DNA from: AP-15 sp963724435
Lineage (GTDB): Bacteria; Pseudomonadota; Alphaproteobacteria; ATCC43930; CGMCC-115725
DNA: 64,000 bases
Direction of reading: 5' to 3'
NCBI GenBank assembly: GCA_963724435.1
Contig: CAVRUN010000001.1
Coordinates: 1,054,001-1,118,000 of the forward strand
The notes below the pieces were generated by a model that saw only the letters and a program-made list of their open reading frames with translations, was not told where the DNA came from and did not search any database. Each line of letters opens with the position of its first letter. The first letter of the stretch is position 1. A program made the translations under genes and the position numbers. Positions 7,845-15,888 of the stretch are shown here, in pieces.

Positions 7845-8930
7845 ATGACAGGAGACCAGCGCTATCGCGAAGCCGGGGTCGACATTGCTGCAGCCGATGC
7901 GGGCCTGGCCAAGATCATCGCGGCGATCAAAGGGACCTGGCCGGCAGCGGGACAGCTTGGCGGGGTGGCGCTCGACATCGGCTATTTCGCCAATGTGATC
8001 GACATCGGTGGCGGCATCGGGTTGGCGATCTGCACCGATGGCGTCGGCTCGAAATCGATCATCGCCGACATGCTGAAGCAATACGACACGATCGGCATCG
8101 ATTGCGTCGCGATGAACGTCAATGATTTGATCTGCGTCGGGGCGCGGCCGTTGTCGATGGTCGACTATATCGCCGTCGGCTCCGCTGACGCCGAGATGCT
8201 GGGGGCGATCGCGATCGGGCTCGCCGAGGGAGCGCGGCAAGCGGGGATCTCGATTTCGGGCGGCGAGATCGCGCAGCTAAAGGATGTCGTGACCGGCTTT
8301 GACCTGGTCGGCATGGCGGTCGGAATGGTGCCGCTCGACCGGATCATCTCCGGCCGCGACCTGGTGCCGGGCGACGCTGTAATCGGTATCGCCGGCAACG
8401 GCATCCACAGCAACGGGCTGACCTTGGCGCGCCGGGCGTTTTTCGAGCGCGCCGAGATCGGCCTCGATCATGTGTTCCCGGAACTCGGCATACCGCTCGG
8501 GCAGGAATTGCTGCGGCCGACGCCGATCTATGTGCCGGAGGCGCTTGACATCCTCAAACATGTGCCGACCGTCAAGGCATTGGTCAATATCACCGGCGAC
8601 GGATTGCTCAATCTGCCGCGGGTCGCCGCGAAAGTCGGGTTCGAGCTCGACAATCTGCCGCCGCCCCCGGCGATTTTTCGGCTGATCCAGCGATCAGGCG
8701 GAGTTGACGATACCGAGATGTACGAGGTCTTCAACATGGGGGTCGGGTTTTGCGTGCTCGCCGCGGAGAGCGATTGCGCCGCGATACTCGGCATCCTGCA
8801 GCAGCATGGCCGCGACGCCCACGTGATCGGTCATGTCATCGCCGACGACAGCAAGTCGGTCTACCTGCCGGCGCAAAGGCTGATCGGCCAAGGCAAACGC
8901 TTTCGCCCTGAGCAACAACGGTCTACCTGA
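7845..8930 (+). CDS. purM: Phosphoribosylformylglycinamidine cyclo-ligase, archaeal-like
   Basis: AIR synthase: closes formylglycinamidine ribotide to aminoimidazole ribotide with ATP, the fifth step of purine synthesis, in the cytosol. The 361-residue protein shows YREAGVDI at the N-terminus, CTDGVGSKSIIA (phosphate-binding loop region), MNVNDLICVGARPL, SGGEIAQL, GNGIHSNGLTLAR and FNMGVGFCVLA. The middle reads ITGDGLLNLPRVAAKVGFELDNLP, the form I associate with archaeal and some deep-branching bacterial PurM; proteobacterial enzymes have a GGGxxxNxPR version there. purN, the usual alphaproteobacterial neighbour, is absent. ATG 7845 is set by TTGGAGG upstream. Either the genome's only PurM or a second, transferred copy. 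Confidence 0.85.
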   Translation: MTGDQRYREAGVDIAAADAGLAKIIAAIKGTWPAAGQLGGVALDIGYFANVIDIGGGIGLAICTDGVGSKSIIADMLKQYDTIGIDCVAMNVNDLICVGARPLSMVDYIAVGSADAEMLGAIAIGLAEGARQAGISISGGEIAQLKDVVTGFDLVGMAVGMVPLDRIISGRDLVPGDAVIGIAGNGIHSNGLTLARRAFFERAEIGLDHVFPELGIPLGQELLRPTPIYVPEALDILKHVPTVKALVNITGDGLLNLPRVAAKVGFELDNLPPPPAIFRLIQRSGGVDDTEMYEVFNMGVGFCVLAAESDCAAILGILQQHGRDAHVIGHVIADDSKSVYLPAQRLIGQGKRFRPEQQRST

Positions 8931-8959
8931 GCGACGTCGGGCCGCTTAAACTCTCGAGA

Positions 8960-9934
8960 ATGAGCATTCGCCGCGATCTTTTCCCACCGATCGAACCCTA
9001 TCGCACCGGCACGCTGCACCTCGACATCCGGCACACGATGTACTGGGAGGTTTCGGGGAACCCCCGCGGCGTGCCGGCGCTGTTTCTGCACGGCGGGCCG
9101 GGCGCCGGTGCCACCCCGGTGCACCGCCGGTTTTTTGATCCCGATTATTGGCGGATCGTGATCTTCGACCAGCGCGGGGCGGGCCGCTCGGCGCCGCTGG
9201 GGGAGGTCCGGGACAATTCGCCGGAACATCTGGTCGCCGACATCGAGCGGCTGCGAACCGAGCTCGGTATCGAAAAATGGCTGGTCTTTGGCGGTTCCTG
9301 GGGTTCGACCTTGGCGCTCGACTATGCCGAAACCCATCCAGCGCGCTGCGCCGGGCTGGTTTTGCGCGGGATCTTTTTGTGTCGGGCGTCCGAAATCGAG
9401 TGGTTCTTGTACGGCGCCCGTCGGATTTTCCCGGAGGCGTGGCGCGCCTTTACCGGGTTTCTGCCCGAGCCGGAGCGTAACGACATCCTCACGTCCTTTC
9501 ATCGCCGCCTGATCGACCCCGATCCGGCGGTGCATTTGCCGGCGGCGCGCGCCTGGGGCAGCTATGAAGGCGCCTGCTCGACCTTGCTGCCAAACCCCGA
9601 AACCGTCGCCGCCTTTGGCGAAGACCGTCTCGCCTTGGGGCTGGCGCGGATCGAGGCCCATTTTTTCCGCAATCATTTGTTTACGGGAGAGCGCGACCTG
9701 ATCGCCCGGATCGGGCAAATCCGTCATCTACCCGGGATCATCGTTCAGGGCCGGTACGACATGGTGTGCCCGCTCGCCAGCGCCGACGAACTTGCCCGCG
9801 CCTGGCCCTCGGCGGAGTTTGTGATTGTGCCGGACGCCGGTCACTCGGCGATGGAGCCCGGCATTCGCGAGCAGCTCGTCTTGGCAACCGAACGGATGAA
9901 ACAGTCATTCGCGACCGGACTGCGCTTCGGGTAA
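8960..9934 (+). CDS. pip: Proline iminopeptidase (prolyl aminopeptidase)
   Basis: Alpha/beta hydrolase of peptidase family S33 that removes N-terminal proline from peptides. The oxyanion segment LFLHGGPGAGATP, the DQRGAGRS motif and the nucleophile elbow GGSWGSTLALDY are all present; the latter carries the catalytic Ser of GxSxG. The aspartate and histidine lie in GRYDMVCP and DAGHSAMEPG near the C-terminus. Its 324 residues match the family's usual length. The gene starts 29 bp after purM, but the functions are unrelated, so sharing a transcript is positional only. Cytosolic: no signal peptide. Confidence 0.93.
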   Translation: MSIRRDLFPPIEPYRTGTLHLDIRHTMYWEVSGNPRGVPALFLHGGPGAGATPVHRRFFDPDYWRIVIFDQRGAGRSAPLGEVRDNSPEHLVADIERLRTELGIEKWLVFGGSWGSTLALDYAETHPARCAGLVLRGIFLCRASEIEWFLYGARRIFPEAWRAFTGFLPEPERNDILTSFHRRLIDPDPAVHLPAARAWGSYEGACSTLLPNPETVAAFGEDRLALGLARIEAHFFRNHLFTGERDLIARIGQIRHLPGIIVQGRYDMVCPLASADELARAWPSAEFVIVPDAGHSAMEPGIREQLVLATERMKQSFATGLRFG

Positions 9935-10106
9935 GGAAAGGGCCGCTCTCTGCCCCGGCGTTTCCAAACATCGCTGCCTATTTCACGGTCTTGTACAAGT
10001 GTGAGATCGCATTTTGGTAAAGTCTACGCTTTGGGTGGCGATGTCGTTTTGGCAGTCGTGCCGTCCCTCTTGTCAATCCGCATCGGCGGGATAAGTCAGC
10101 AATATC

Positions 10107-11180
10107 ATGGTGGCTTCACTCGATAAAATCACCTTTGAGGCGGCGCAGACCGCGCGCGTCGGCTGGTTCTTTGGTCAAAAGCTGCTCGCGGCGCGGATGA
10201 GCCGCCCGATTCGGATCCCCGACCGGCTGCGCGGGCGCCGAATGCCGGACCGCCGCCGCATCCTTTCCGATCTGAAGGCGCTGTTCGAACAGGACTGGCG
10301 CAATATCGAGGCCGGCCTTTATGCACCGCCGGCGGACGAGTTCGGCAGTGCGGTCACGGCATTGCGCCGGGCGATCGATTTTTTTGCCGACCTCGCTACG
10401 GTCGAGGATAGGCGACATGGCGAGCGCAAGGAGCGGCTTCTCGACGATCCGCCCGCCGGCGACTATCCGCCGTATTATCTGCAGAAGTTCCATTTTCAGA
10501 GTGACGGCTATCTGAGCGCGGCCTCGGCCGAGCGCTATGACCATCAGGTCGAGGTATTGTTTGGCGGCGGGGCGGCGGCGATGCGGCGGCAGGCGCTGGT
10601 ACCGTTACACGCAGCACTCGCCGAGCAAGATGCCCACCGGCATACCACGTCACGGCTGCTCGACCTGGCCTGTGGTACCGGCAGCTTTTTGCGCGAGGTC
10701 AAGGTGAACTGGCCTCGTCTTCATGTCACCGGTCTCGATTTGTCGCCGCATTATCTTGCCGTCGCGCGCCGCGCGCTAGCATCGTGGTCGCGCACCCGGT
10801 TGGTCGAAGGCGCGGCTGAGGCGATGCCGTTCGCCGATGGCGAATTCGACATCATCACCTGCATCTACCTGTTTCACGAATTGCCGCCGCGGGTGCGCCG
10901 CGCCGTCGTCGCTGAAATGCACCGCGTGCTGCGGCCGGGCGGGACTCTGATCCTGGTCGACTCGCTACAGACCGGCGACGAGCCGGATTACGACGCGATG
11001 CTCAATTCGTTTCCGATCGCTTTTCACGAACCTTATTACGCTAGCTATTTACGCGAAGATCTAGACAATCTTCTAAGCCTAAAGTTTATACCCCTTGAGC
11101 ATCATCCCGCCTATTTCTCGAAAATATTGAGCTATCGTCGTGCGTCCGATGGCGGAGCTTTAGGCGCATCAGAGCGATAA
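10107..11180 (+). CDS. Class I SAM-dependent methyltransferase with N-terminal extension
   Basis: A 357-residue protein. The C-terminal half is a standard methyltransferase domain: LLDLACGTGSFLREVK (motif I), VTGLDLSPHYLAVARR, LVEGAAEAMPFADGEFDIITCIYLFHELPPRVRR (motifs II-III) and VLRPGGTLILVDSLQTGD. The first 170 residues form a helical domain of basic and aromatic composition with YYLQKFHFQSDGYLSAASAERYDHQVEVLF just before the catalytic domain. That arrangement is found in a group of uncharacterised alphaproteobacterial and cyanobacterial methyltransferases. Substrate unknown. It stands alone, with 170 bp upstream and 216 bp downstream to neighbours on the same strand. Confidence 0.8.
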   Translation: MVASLDKITFEAAQTARVGWFFGQKLLAARMSRPIRIPDRLRGRRMPDRRRILSDLKALFEQDWRNIEAGLYAPPADEFGSAVTALRRAIDFFADLATVEDRRHGERKERLLDDPPAGDYPPYYLQKFHFQSDGYLSAASAERYDHQVEVLFGGGAAAMRRQALVPLHAALAEQDAHRHTTSRLLDLACGTGSFLREVKVNWPRLHVTGLDLSPHYLAVARRALASWSRTRLVEGAAEAMPFADGEFDIITCIYLFHELPPRVRRAVVAEMHRVLRPGGTLILVDSLQTGDEPDYDAMLNSFPIAFHEPYYASYLREDLDNLLSLKFIPLEHHPAYFSKILSYRRASDGGALGASER

Positions 11181-11396
11181 ACGCCGCGATATCGCCAATC
11201 TTTTGCCGTTATTTGGTGTCAAGCAAAATCTGTCGCTGGTTTTGGTACGTGGCCGGGGGATCGCGCGGGGGCGCAAGGTGATCGCGGCCAAACCCAAATC
11301 GGCTACTACTAATAGATACGGGTTGCGGAACGACCACAAACCCGGTACTCTATTTTGTGGGGGTGGATCGCTGATCCACAGAATGCGGGGGAATCG

Positions 11397-11735
11397 ATGG
11401 AAATCACCTGGACTCCGGAACGGGTCGAGCGACTGACGCAACTGTTCGAGGAGGGGCTGCCGACCGCCGAAATCGGCCGTCGTCTCGGATTGACAAAAAA
11501 TGCTGTTATCGGACGGCTTTACCGCAGTGCGATGACGCGGCGCGAGCCGACATTCAAAGAGCCGCCGCGGCGCAATGTTTTTGAATTTGCCGGGCCGAGC
11601 TGCCTATGGCCCTATGGTCACCCGAACGACGCCAATTTTCATTTCTGCGGCGCCCGTCCGGAACCCGGCAGGCCGTATTGCGCCCAGCACTCGGCCCTGG
11701 CCTATATCCGGCCGAAGGATCAGAACGCCGCCTGA
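11397..11735 (+). CDS. gcrA: GcrA-type cell cycle regulator (short form)
   Basis: GcrA is an alphaproteobacterial transcription regulator that acts with sigma-70 and reads CcrM (GANTC) methylation at cell-cycle promoters. The N-terminal helix-turn-helix is plain: WTPERVERLTQLFEEGLPTAEIGRRLG followed by LTKNAVIGRLYR. The C-terminal part has the conserved CLWPYGHP, FCGARPEPGRPYCAQHSALAY zinc-ribbon-like tail. At 112 residues it is shorter than the Caulobacter protein (about 170) because the linker is reduced. ATG 11397 is preceded by GCGGGGGAATC; that GAATC is itself a CcrM site. Its stop and the stop of the convergent VWA gene meet inside TGATCA. Confidence 0.88.
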   Translation: MEITWTPERVERLTQLFEEGLPTAEIGRRLGLTKNAVIGRLYRSAMTRREPTFKEPPRRNVFEFAGPSCLWPYGHPNDANFHFCGARPEPGRPYCAQHSALAYIRPKDQNAA

Positions 11736-12917
11736 TCAGCCGCGCCGCTTGAGGCGGCGCATCGCGTGGTCGAGACCGTCGAGGGTCAGCGGGAACATGC
11801 GATCCTCGGCGATCCGGCGGATCATCCCGATGCTGGCGGTGCCGGTCCAGTATTTCTCCGGCACCGGGTTCAGCCAGACGGCGTGCGGGTAGGCCTCGAA
11901 TAGGCGGCGCAGCCAGGTTTCACCCGGCTCATCATTCCAGCGCTCGACGCTGCCGCCCTCTTTTTCGATTTCGTAGGGGCTCATGCTGGCATCGCCGACC
12001 AGCACGACTTTGTAATTGCGGTCGTAAGTGCGGATCAGTTCGAACAGCGGCAATTGCTCGACCTGCCGCCGACGCAAATCGCGCCACACCGTATCGTATA
12101 TGCAGTTGTGAAAGTAGAAGTGGATCAGGTGCTTGAATTCGGAGCGAGCCGCCGAAAACAGGTCCTCGCACACCCGGACGTGATCCTCCATCGAGCCGCC
12201 GACGTCGAGAAACAGCAATAGCTTGATCGCGTTGTGCCGCTCCGGCACCAATTGCAGGTCGAGCCAGCCGGCATTGTTCGCGGTCGATCTGACGGTGCCG
12301 TCGAGATCGAGTTCTTCAGGCGCACCCTCGCGCGCGAATTGCCGCAACCGTCGCAGGGCGAGCTTGATGTTGCGAGTGCCAAGTTCGACCGTGTCGTCGA
12401 GATTGCGGTATTCGCGGCGATCCCAAACCTTGACGGCGCTGCGGTTTTTGCCCTCCTCCTGGCCGATGCGCACACCTTCCGGGTTGTAACCATGCGCGCC
12501 AAACGGCGAGGTGCCCGCTGTGCCAATCCATTTGCTGCCGCCCTGATGCCGCGCTTTTTGTTCGCCGAGCCGCTGGCGTAAGGTTTCCATCAGCTTTTCC
12601 CAGCCGCCCAGCGCCTCGACGAGCTTTTTTTCGTCCTCGGTCAAAAAGCGCTCGGCCAATTTCTTGAGCCACTCCTCGGGTATCTCAACCGTCGGGTCCG
12701 ACAAGCTCTCGATGCCCTTAAAGCACTGGCCGAAAACCCGGTCGAAGCGGTCGAGATAGCGCTCGTCTTTAACCAGCGCAGTGCGCGTGACGAAGTAAAA
12801 ATCCTCGATCGAGAACGCCGCGACGCGCCGCTGCATCGCTTCCATAAGGCTCAGATATTCGCGCAATGACACCGGGATCTTGGCGCCGCGCAATTCGGTA
12901 AAGAAAGAAAAGAACAT
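11736..12917 (-). CDS. CoxE-like VWA-domain protein
   Basis: A 393-residue cytosolic protein. The N-terminal part (IPVSLREYLSLMEAMQRR, YYVTRTALVKDERYLDRFD-like sequence) and C-terminal VWA domain match the CoxE/YeiM-like group. The metal-ion adhesion site is in LLFLDVGGSMEDH (DxGxS form, typical here). Members work with MoxR AAA+ ATPases as chaperones that insert metals or mature enzyme complexes. A MoxR gene is encoded just upstream on the same strand (14182-13331) with only one small gene between, supporting a three-gene operon. No metalloenzyme target is adjacent, so the client is unknown. Confidence 0.85.
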   Translation of the reverse strand: MFFSFFTELRGAKIPVSLREYLSLMEAMQRRVAAFSIEDFYFVTRTALVKDERYLDRFDRVFGQCFKGIESLSDPTVEIPEEWLKKLAERFLTEDEKKLVEALGGWEKLMETLRQRLGEQKARHQGGSKWIGTAGTSPFGAHGYNPEGVRIGQEEGKNRSAVKVWDRREYRNLDDTVELGTRNIKLALRRLRQFAREGAPEELDLDGTVRSTANNAGWLDLQLVPERHNAIKLLLFLDVGGSMEDHVRVCEDLFSAARSEFKHLIHFYFHNCIYDTVWRDLRRRQVEQLPLFELIRTYDRNYKVVLVGDASMSPYEIEKEGGSVERWNDEPGETWLRRLFEAYPHAVWLNPVPEKYWTGTASIGMIRRIAEDRMFPLTLDGLDHAMRRLKRRG

Positions 12918-12924
12918 TTCGATC

Positions 12925-13284
12925 TCAGGGCAGAGGGTTCAACGCCTGAGCCAACTGCACAGTATCGATGTCACCGTTCCAATAGGCGATGAGCGCGACC
13001 GCATTCAACGTGATCCACGCATAGACGCCACGTTCATCATCGGGTGCAAGCACGCCCGCAATGAGATGCGGTGAAGGCTGGACGCCGACGACGGCGGTAT
13101 TGGCGGGGCTCATCTGGTTGCCATGCGTCATATTCACTTTGATGCGGACGTCGTGGCGTGCATTGCCGCGTGGCCTGACCCAGACCGTCATCGGCAGGCC
13201 GGTCGTACGCGGGAACAAATTCGCCATCTCGAAGAGATCGTCGGTGTCTGGGGCGTCTTCCGAAACGAGATTGCCCGATTTCAT
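12925..13284 (-). CDS. Conserved hypothetical protein between moxR and VWA genes
   Basis: A 119-residue soluble protein with motifs LFPRTTGLPMTVWVRPRG, DVRIKVNMTHG and WITLNAVALIAYWNGDID. The same protein type is familiar as an uncharacterised small family in soil alphaproteobacteria; no function is assigned. It lies 46 bp after the moxR stop and 7 bp before the VWA gene, so it is probably translated with them. A role tied to the MoxR/VWA pair or as an unrelated passenger cannot be distinguished. Confidence 0.55.
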   Translation of the reverse strand: MKSGNLVSEDAPDTDDLFEMANLFPRTTGLPMTVWVRPRGNARHDVRIKVNMTHGNQMSPANTAVVGVQPSPHLIAGVLAPDDERGVYAWITLNAVALIAYWNGDIDTVQLAQALNPLP

Positions 13285-13330
13285 GACCGCCCTCCTGTCG
13301 GCGGGTTCCGGCTGTGGGCGCCTATCCCGC

Positions 13331-14182
13331 TCAGCGGCGTTCGCCGCGACGGTGCAAGAAGGCGAGGCGCTCGAATAGATGTACGTCCTCTTCGTTCTTT
13401 AATAACGCGCCGTGCAACGGCGGGATCAGTTTTGCGGGGTCGCGGGTGCGCAGCGTCTCGGGCGAGATGTCCTCGACCAGCAGCAATTTGAGCCAGTCGA
13501 GCAGTTCCGAGGTCGACGGCTTCTTTTTCAACCCCGGAACATCGCGGATGTCGAAAAAGATCGTCAGCGCCTCGTGCACCAGTTCGTGCTTGAGGTCGGG
13601 GAAATGGACATCGATGATCTCTTGCATCGTCTCGCGGTCGGGAAAGCGGATGTAGTGAAAAAAGCAGCGCCGCAAAAAAGCGTCGGGCAGCTCTTTTTCA
13701 TTGTTCGAGGTGATGATGACAATCGGGCGGTGCTGAGCGCGGACCGTTTGCCGGGTCTCATAAACAAAGAACTCCATGCGATCGAGTTCGAGCAACAGGT
13801 CATTGGGAAATTCGATATCGCCCTTGTCGATTTCATCGATCAGTAAGACCGGCGCTTGTTCCGCCGTAAACGCTTCCCACAATTTGCCGGGCACAATGTA
13901 GTTGGCGATGTCGTGGACCCGTTCATCGCCGAGCTGGCCGTCGCGCAGTCGCGAAACCGCGTCGTATTCGTAGAGCCCCTGCTGCGCCTTGGTCGTTGAT
14001 TTGATGTGCCAAGTGATCAGGTCCTTGCCGATGCCGCGAGCAATTTCGTGGGCAAGGATGGTCTTTCCGGTGCCCGGCTCACCCTTGACGAGCAGCGGTC
14101 GTTCGAGCGCGATGGCGGCGTTGACCGCGACCTGGAGATCGGCTGTCGCCACATAGCTGTCGGTGCCCTCAAAACGTTGCAT
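13331..14182 (-). CDS. MoxR-family AAA+ ATPase
   Basis: A 283-residue AAA+ chaperone. Walker A is GEPGTGKTILAHEIA, Walker B is VLLIDEIDKGDIEFPNDLL, sensor 1 lies in IVIITSNNEKELPDAFLRRCFFHYIRFPD and the C-terminal lid domain follows. MoxR ATPases assist cofactor insertion or assembly of partner complexes, normally with a VWA protein, and such a gene follows two positions downstream. The chosen start is ATG 14182 because family proteins begin (M)xFxGTDxYVAT directly; a GTG at 14197 would add five residues. Cytosolic. Confidence 0.9.
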   Translation of the reverse strand: MQRFEGTDSYVATADLQVAVNAAIALERPLLVKGEPGTGKTILAHEIARGIGKDLITWHIKSTTKAQQGLYEYDAVSRLRDGQLGDERVHDIANYIVPGKLWEAFTAEQAPVLLIDEIDKGDIEFPNDLLLELDRMEFFVYETRQTVRAQHRPIVIITSNNEKELPDAFLRRCFFHYIRFPDRETMQEIIDVHFPDLKHELVHEALTIFFDIRDVPGLKKKPSTSELLDWLKLLLVEDISPETLRTRDPAKLIPPLHGALLKNEEDVHLFERLAFLHRRGERR

Positions 14183-14356
14183 TCCGGCGCGGTCCACGGT
14201 TGTTTGGGCGGATCACATAACCCGCTGGCCGGCTTGAAACCAGCCCGCGTGTCGCGATGGCTCGCATGCAACGCGGGACATACCGCATCCGGCGCGCTGC
14301 AGCCGATGGGTGACGGCACAGTGTATGGGTGAGGAGATCGACCGTGATCAGTCCTC

Positions 14357-15037
14357 TTATTCGTTGAGCGATCTTGGCCCGCTGACAAACGGACTACCCC
14401 GAAGGTAAAATCGCAGGAGCCGGTTCGCATCCCGCGAAATGCCGATCCTGATGCTCTGACCGATTTTGCTGGGCCCGATTTCGCCCGGCCTGATTTCGTC
14501 AGGTTCGATTTCGCCGGGTTCGTGGTCATCGCTTCCGAGCCCCAGAGGGCCTTCTCGGCAAAGGTCGAGCCCATCAAACCGGCCATCAACCTGCAACGCC
14601 GCGGTAAGCCTTCCTGGTCCTCGCGCCAAGTCGTGCATCCGCTCAATTTGACGATTTCGCTGCATGATCGGGATGCCGTCGCGGGGTTCAAGCGCCCTGA
14701 TCAGGACGCCGGCTCCGATCCCGGGCATCTCGCTCGAGACATTCAGCATGTATGAGCTGCCGTAGGCGAGATAGACATAGGCGTGCCCGGGCTCGAGAAA
14801 CAACGAGCGATTGCGCGGCGTCATCCCCCGATAGGCGTGCCCTGCGGCGTCGCCGACGACATACGCCTCGGTCTCGACAATACGGCCGCTAGCCACACCC
14901 TCGGCCATTTCCCGCACCAGGATCTTGCCGATCAGATAGCGGGCGAGCGAGACCGTATCGATCGGCAGGTCCGCACGAGCGAGCGCTGTATGGCTACCCT
15001 TACGCCGGCTCGGTTTCAGGGGATCCGCTCGACCCAT
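14357..15037 (-). CDS. 3-methyladenine DNA glycosylase (AAG/MPG family)
   Basis: Base-excision repair enzyme removing alkylated purines. Family motifs: LARYLIGKILVRE, the catalytic-acid segment RIVETEAYVVGDAAGHAYRG (Glu in ETEAY), TPRNRSLFLEPGHAYVYLAYGS, LIRALEPRDGI, LARGPGRLTAALQVDG and near the end a PFVSGPRSLNE variant. The length, 226 residues, exceeds the usual 190-210 because four 15-bp tandem units at 14462-14521 encode a run of five-residue repeats (PGEIE-like) just before the last strand. The start overlaps the end of the SnoaL-like gene by 22 bp. The insertion probably forms an exposed loop. Confidence 0.88.
   Translation of the reverse strand: MGRADPLKPSRRKGSHTALARADLPIDTVSLARYLIGKILVREMAEGVASGRIVETEAYVVGDAAGHAYRGMTPRNRSLFLEPGHAYVYLAYGSSYMLNVSSEMPGIGAGVLIRALEPRDGIPIMQRNRQIERMHDLARGPGRLTAALQVDGRFDGLDLCREGPLGLGSDDHEPGEIEPDEIRPGEIGPSKIGQSIRIGISRDANRLLRFYLRGSPFVSGPRSLNE
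14462..14521 (-). repeat. Four in-frame 15-bp tandem units inside the glycosylase gene
   Basis: On the + strand the units are GATTTTGCTGGGCCC (14462), GATTTCGCCCGGCCT (14477), GATTTCGTCAGGTTC (14492) and GATTTCGCCGGGTTC (14507). Each 15-bp unit keeps the reading frame and codes for five residues of the pattern x-P-x-E/K-I. Unit-to-unit identity is about 70-85%. Confidence 0.85.
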
Positions 15038-15396
15038 TGCGCGCGCGAAGGCCCCGGCTCAAACGGATCGCCGAAGTATTGGGTCTCGCGGGCCACCTTC
15101 CCGTCTCTGAACTCCATAATGCTCACGGTGTAAGACGGCTGCCCGTCATAGGTTAGGACATATTCAGTGACCCAGAGGTCGCCCGCGCCGATTATCCGTC
15201 GCACCGCGAAGCGTTTGCGGTTCGGCTGCGCGGCGCGAGAGGCCTGAATGTTGCTCCGTCCGCGGATGCGCTCGCTCGATTGCGGATATTCGAGCACCGC
15301 ATCCTCTCGGTAAATCTGGTGCTCCGCCTCAAAGTCGTCGGCGTCGGAGGCGGCCCAGTGACGATCCAGGGCCGCTCTGATGTCGCGGTCTTCCAT
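15016..15396 (-). CDS. SnoaL/NTF2-like small protein
   Basis: A 126-residue protein with the pattern of the SnoaL-like (NTF2 fold) superfamily: an N-terminal helix LDRHWAASDADDFEAEHQIYREDAVLEYPQS, a middle part with R-x-I-GAGDLWVTEYVLTYDG, and the C-terminal VSIMEFRDGKVARETQYFGDPFEP. Members act as small ketosteroid-isomerase-like enzymes or ligand-binding domains; the reaction here is unknown. The last 22 bp overlap the glycosylase start, so they are probably transcribed together. Function is assigned from fold resemblance only. Confidence 0.7.
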   Translation of the reverse strand: MEDRDIRAALDRHWAASDADDFEAEHQIYREDAVLEYPQSSERIRGRSNIQASRAAQPNRKRFAVRRIIGAGDLWVTEYVLTYDGQPSYTVSIMEFRDGKVARETQYFGDPFEPGPSRAQWVERIP

Positions 15397-15551
15397 CTCG
15401 ATCTTCCCTAACGCTGCGTCATTTCAAAAACCGCCCGATGCTCGCCGCCATGCCTCACCAAATCCGCTTGCCCGTCAGCATCGATGTTAAGCCGGCGCAG
15501 CATCCCGGCCTTGAACGGGCGTCTTCCAGATCGCGGTGTGGACCGTCTTTG
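15397..15551. other. Short gap, no gene recognised
   Basis: About 155 bp between the SnoaL-like gene and the remnants of two enzymes. I see no open frame, RNA or repeat in it. Confidence 0.4.
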
Positions 15552-15674
15552 TCAAAGATCTAAAGCAATGTCGCCCTGGGGCTCGCTGCAGCAGATCAAC
15601 AGATTGCCATCCGCCGGCGGTTCGACTGGGTCCGGCCGATAGACGACGGCGCCGGATATCAGCCCAGTCTCAGC
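15552..15674 (-). pseudogene. Probable ferredoxin-type C-terminal remnant
   Basis: Minus-strand frame reading ISGAVVYRPDPVEPPADGN then LLICCSEPQGDIALDL and stop. The arrangement (basic-acidic loop, PADGxxLICCSxPxGDIxLDL) matches the tail of plant-type 2Fe-2S ferredoxin domains in oxygenase reductases, where the last cysteine and the D(I/V)xLD end are conserved. Nothing upstream in this frame belongs to such a protein. It is fused head-to-tail with the truncated cyclase fragment that follows on the same strand, so a deletion seems to have joined two unrelated genes. Tentative. Confidence 0.4.
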
Positions 15675-15886
15675 CGCGGCGGATGCCGGCGAGGGTTGAC
15701 GACGGTGCCGCCGGGATAATCGAGCGGCAGGCTCCGGCAAAAGGTCCGGCCTTCGCGGACCTCGGCGATCCCCTTCGGCACCCGGTCGGAGGTCAGCAGG
15801 TTAAGCCGGCCCAACTGGTCGTCAGGCCCCCAATCGCCCCAGGTCGAGCCTGGAGGGCGGTGCTTCCAACGCGGATTGTCAGCCAT
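15659..15886 (-). pseudogene. Cyclase-family protein, N-terminal fragment (75 aa)
   Basis: ATG 15886 opens MADNPRWKHRPPGSTWGDWG, followed by DDQLGRLNLLT and GRTFCRSLPLDYPGGTVVNPRRHPPRL. This is the beginning of the kynurenine-formamidase-like cyclase family (PF04199), metal-dependent amidases or cyclases of about 300 residues. The frame stops at 15659, after 75 residues, before the conserved HxGTHxDxP metal site. It is therefore a truncated gene. It lies 2 bp after the NHL-repeat gene on the same strand, which suggests that the pair was once an operon. The break coincides with the start of the ferredoxin-like remnant. Confidence 0.75.
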
Positions 15887-15888
15887 TA

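Noticed and set aside
8861..9727. 288-codon minus-strand frame opposite the proline iminopeptidase
   Set aside because: A shadow of pip: no family resemblance and repetitive R/Q/G composition.
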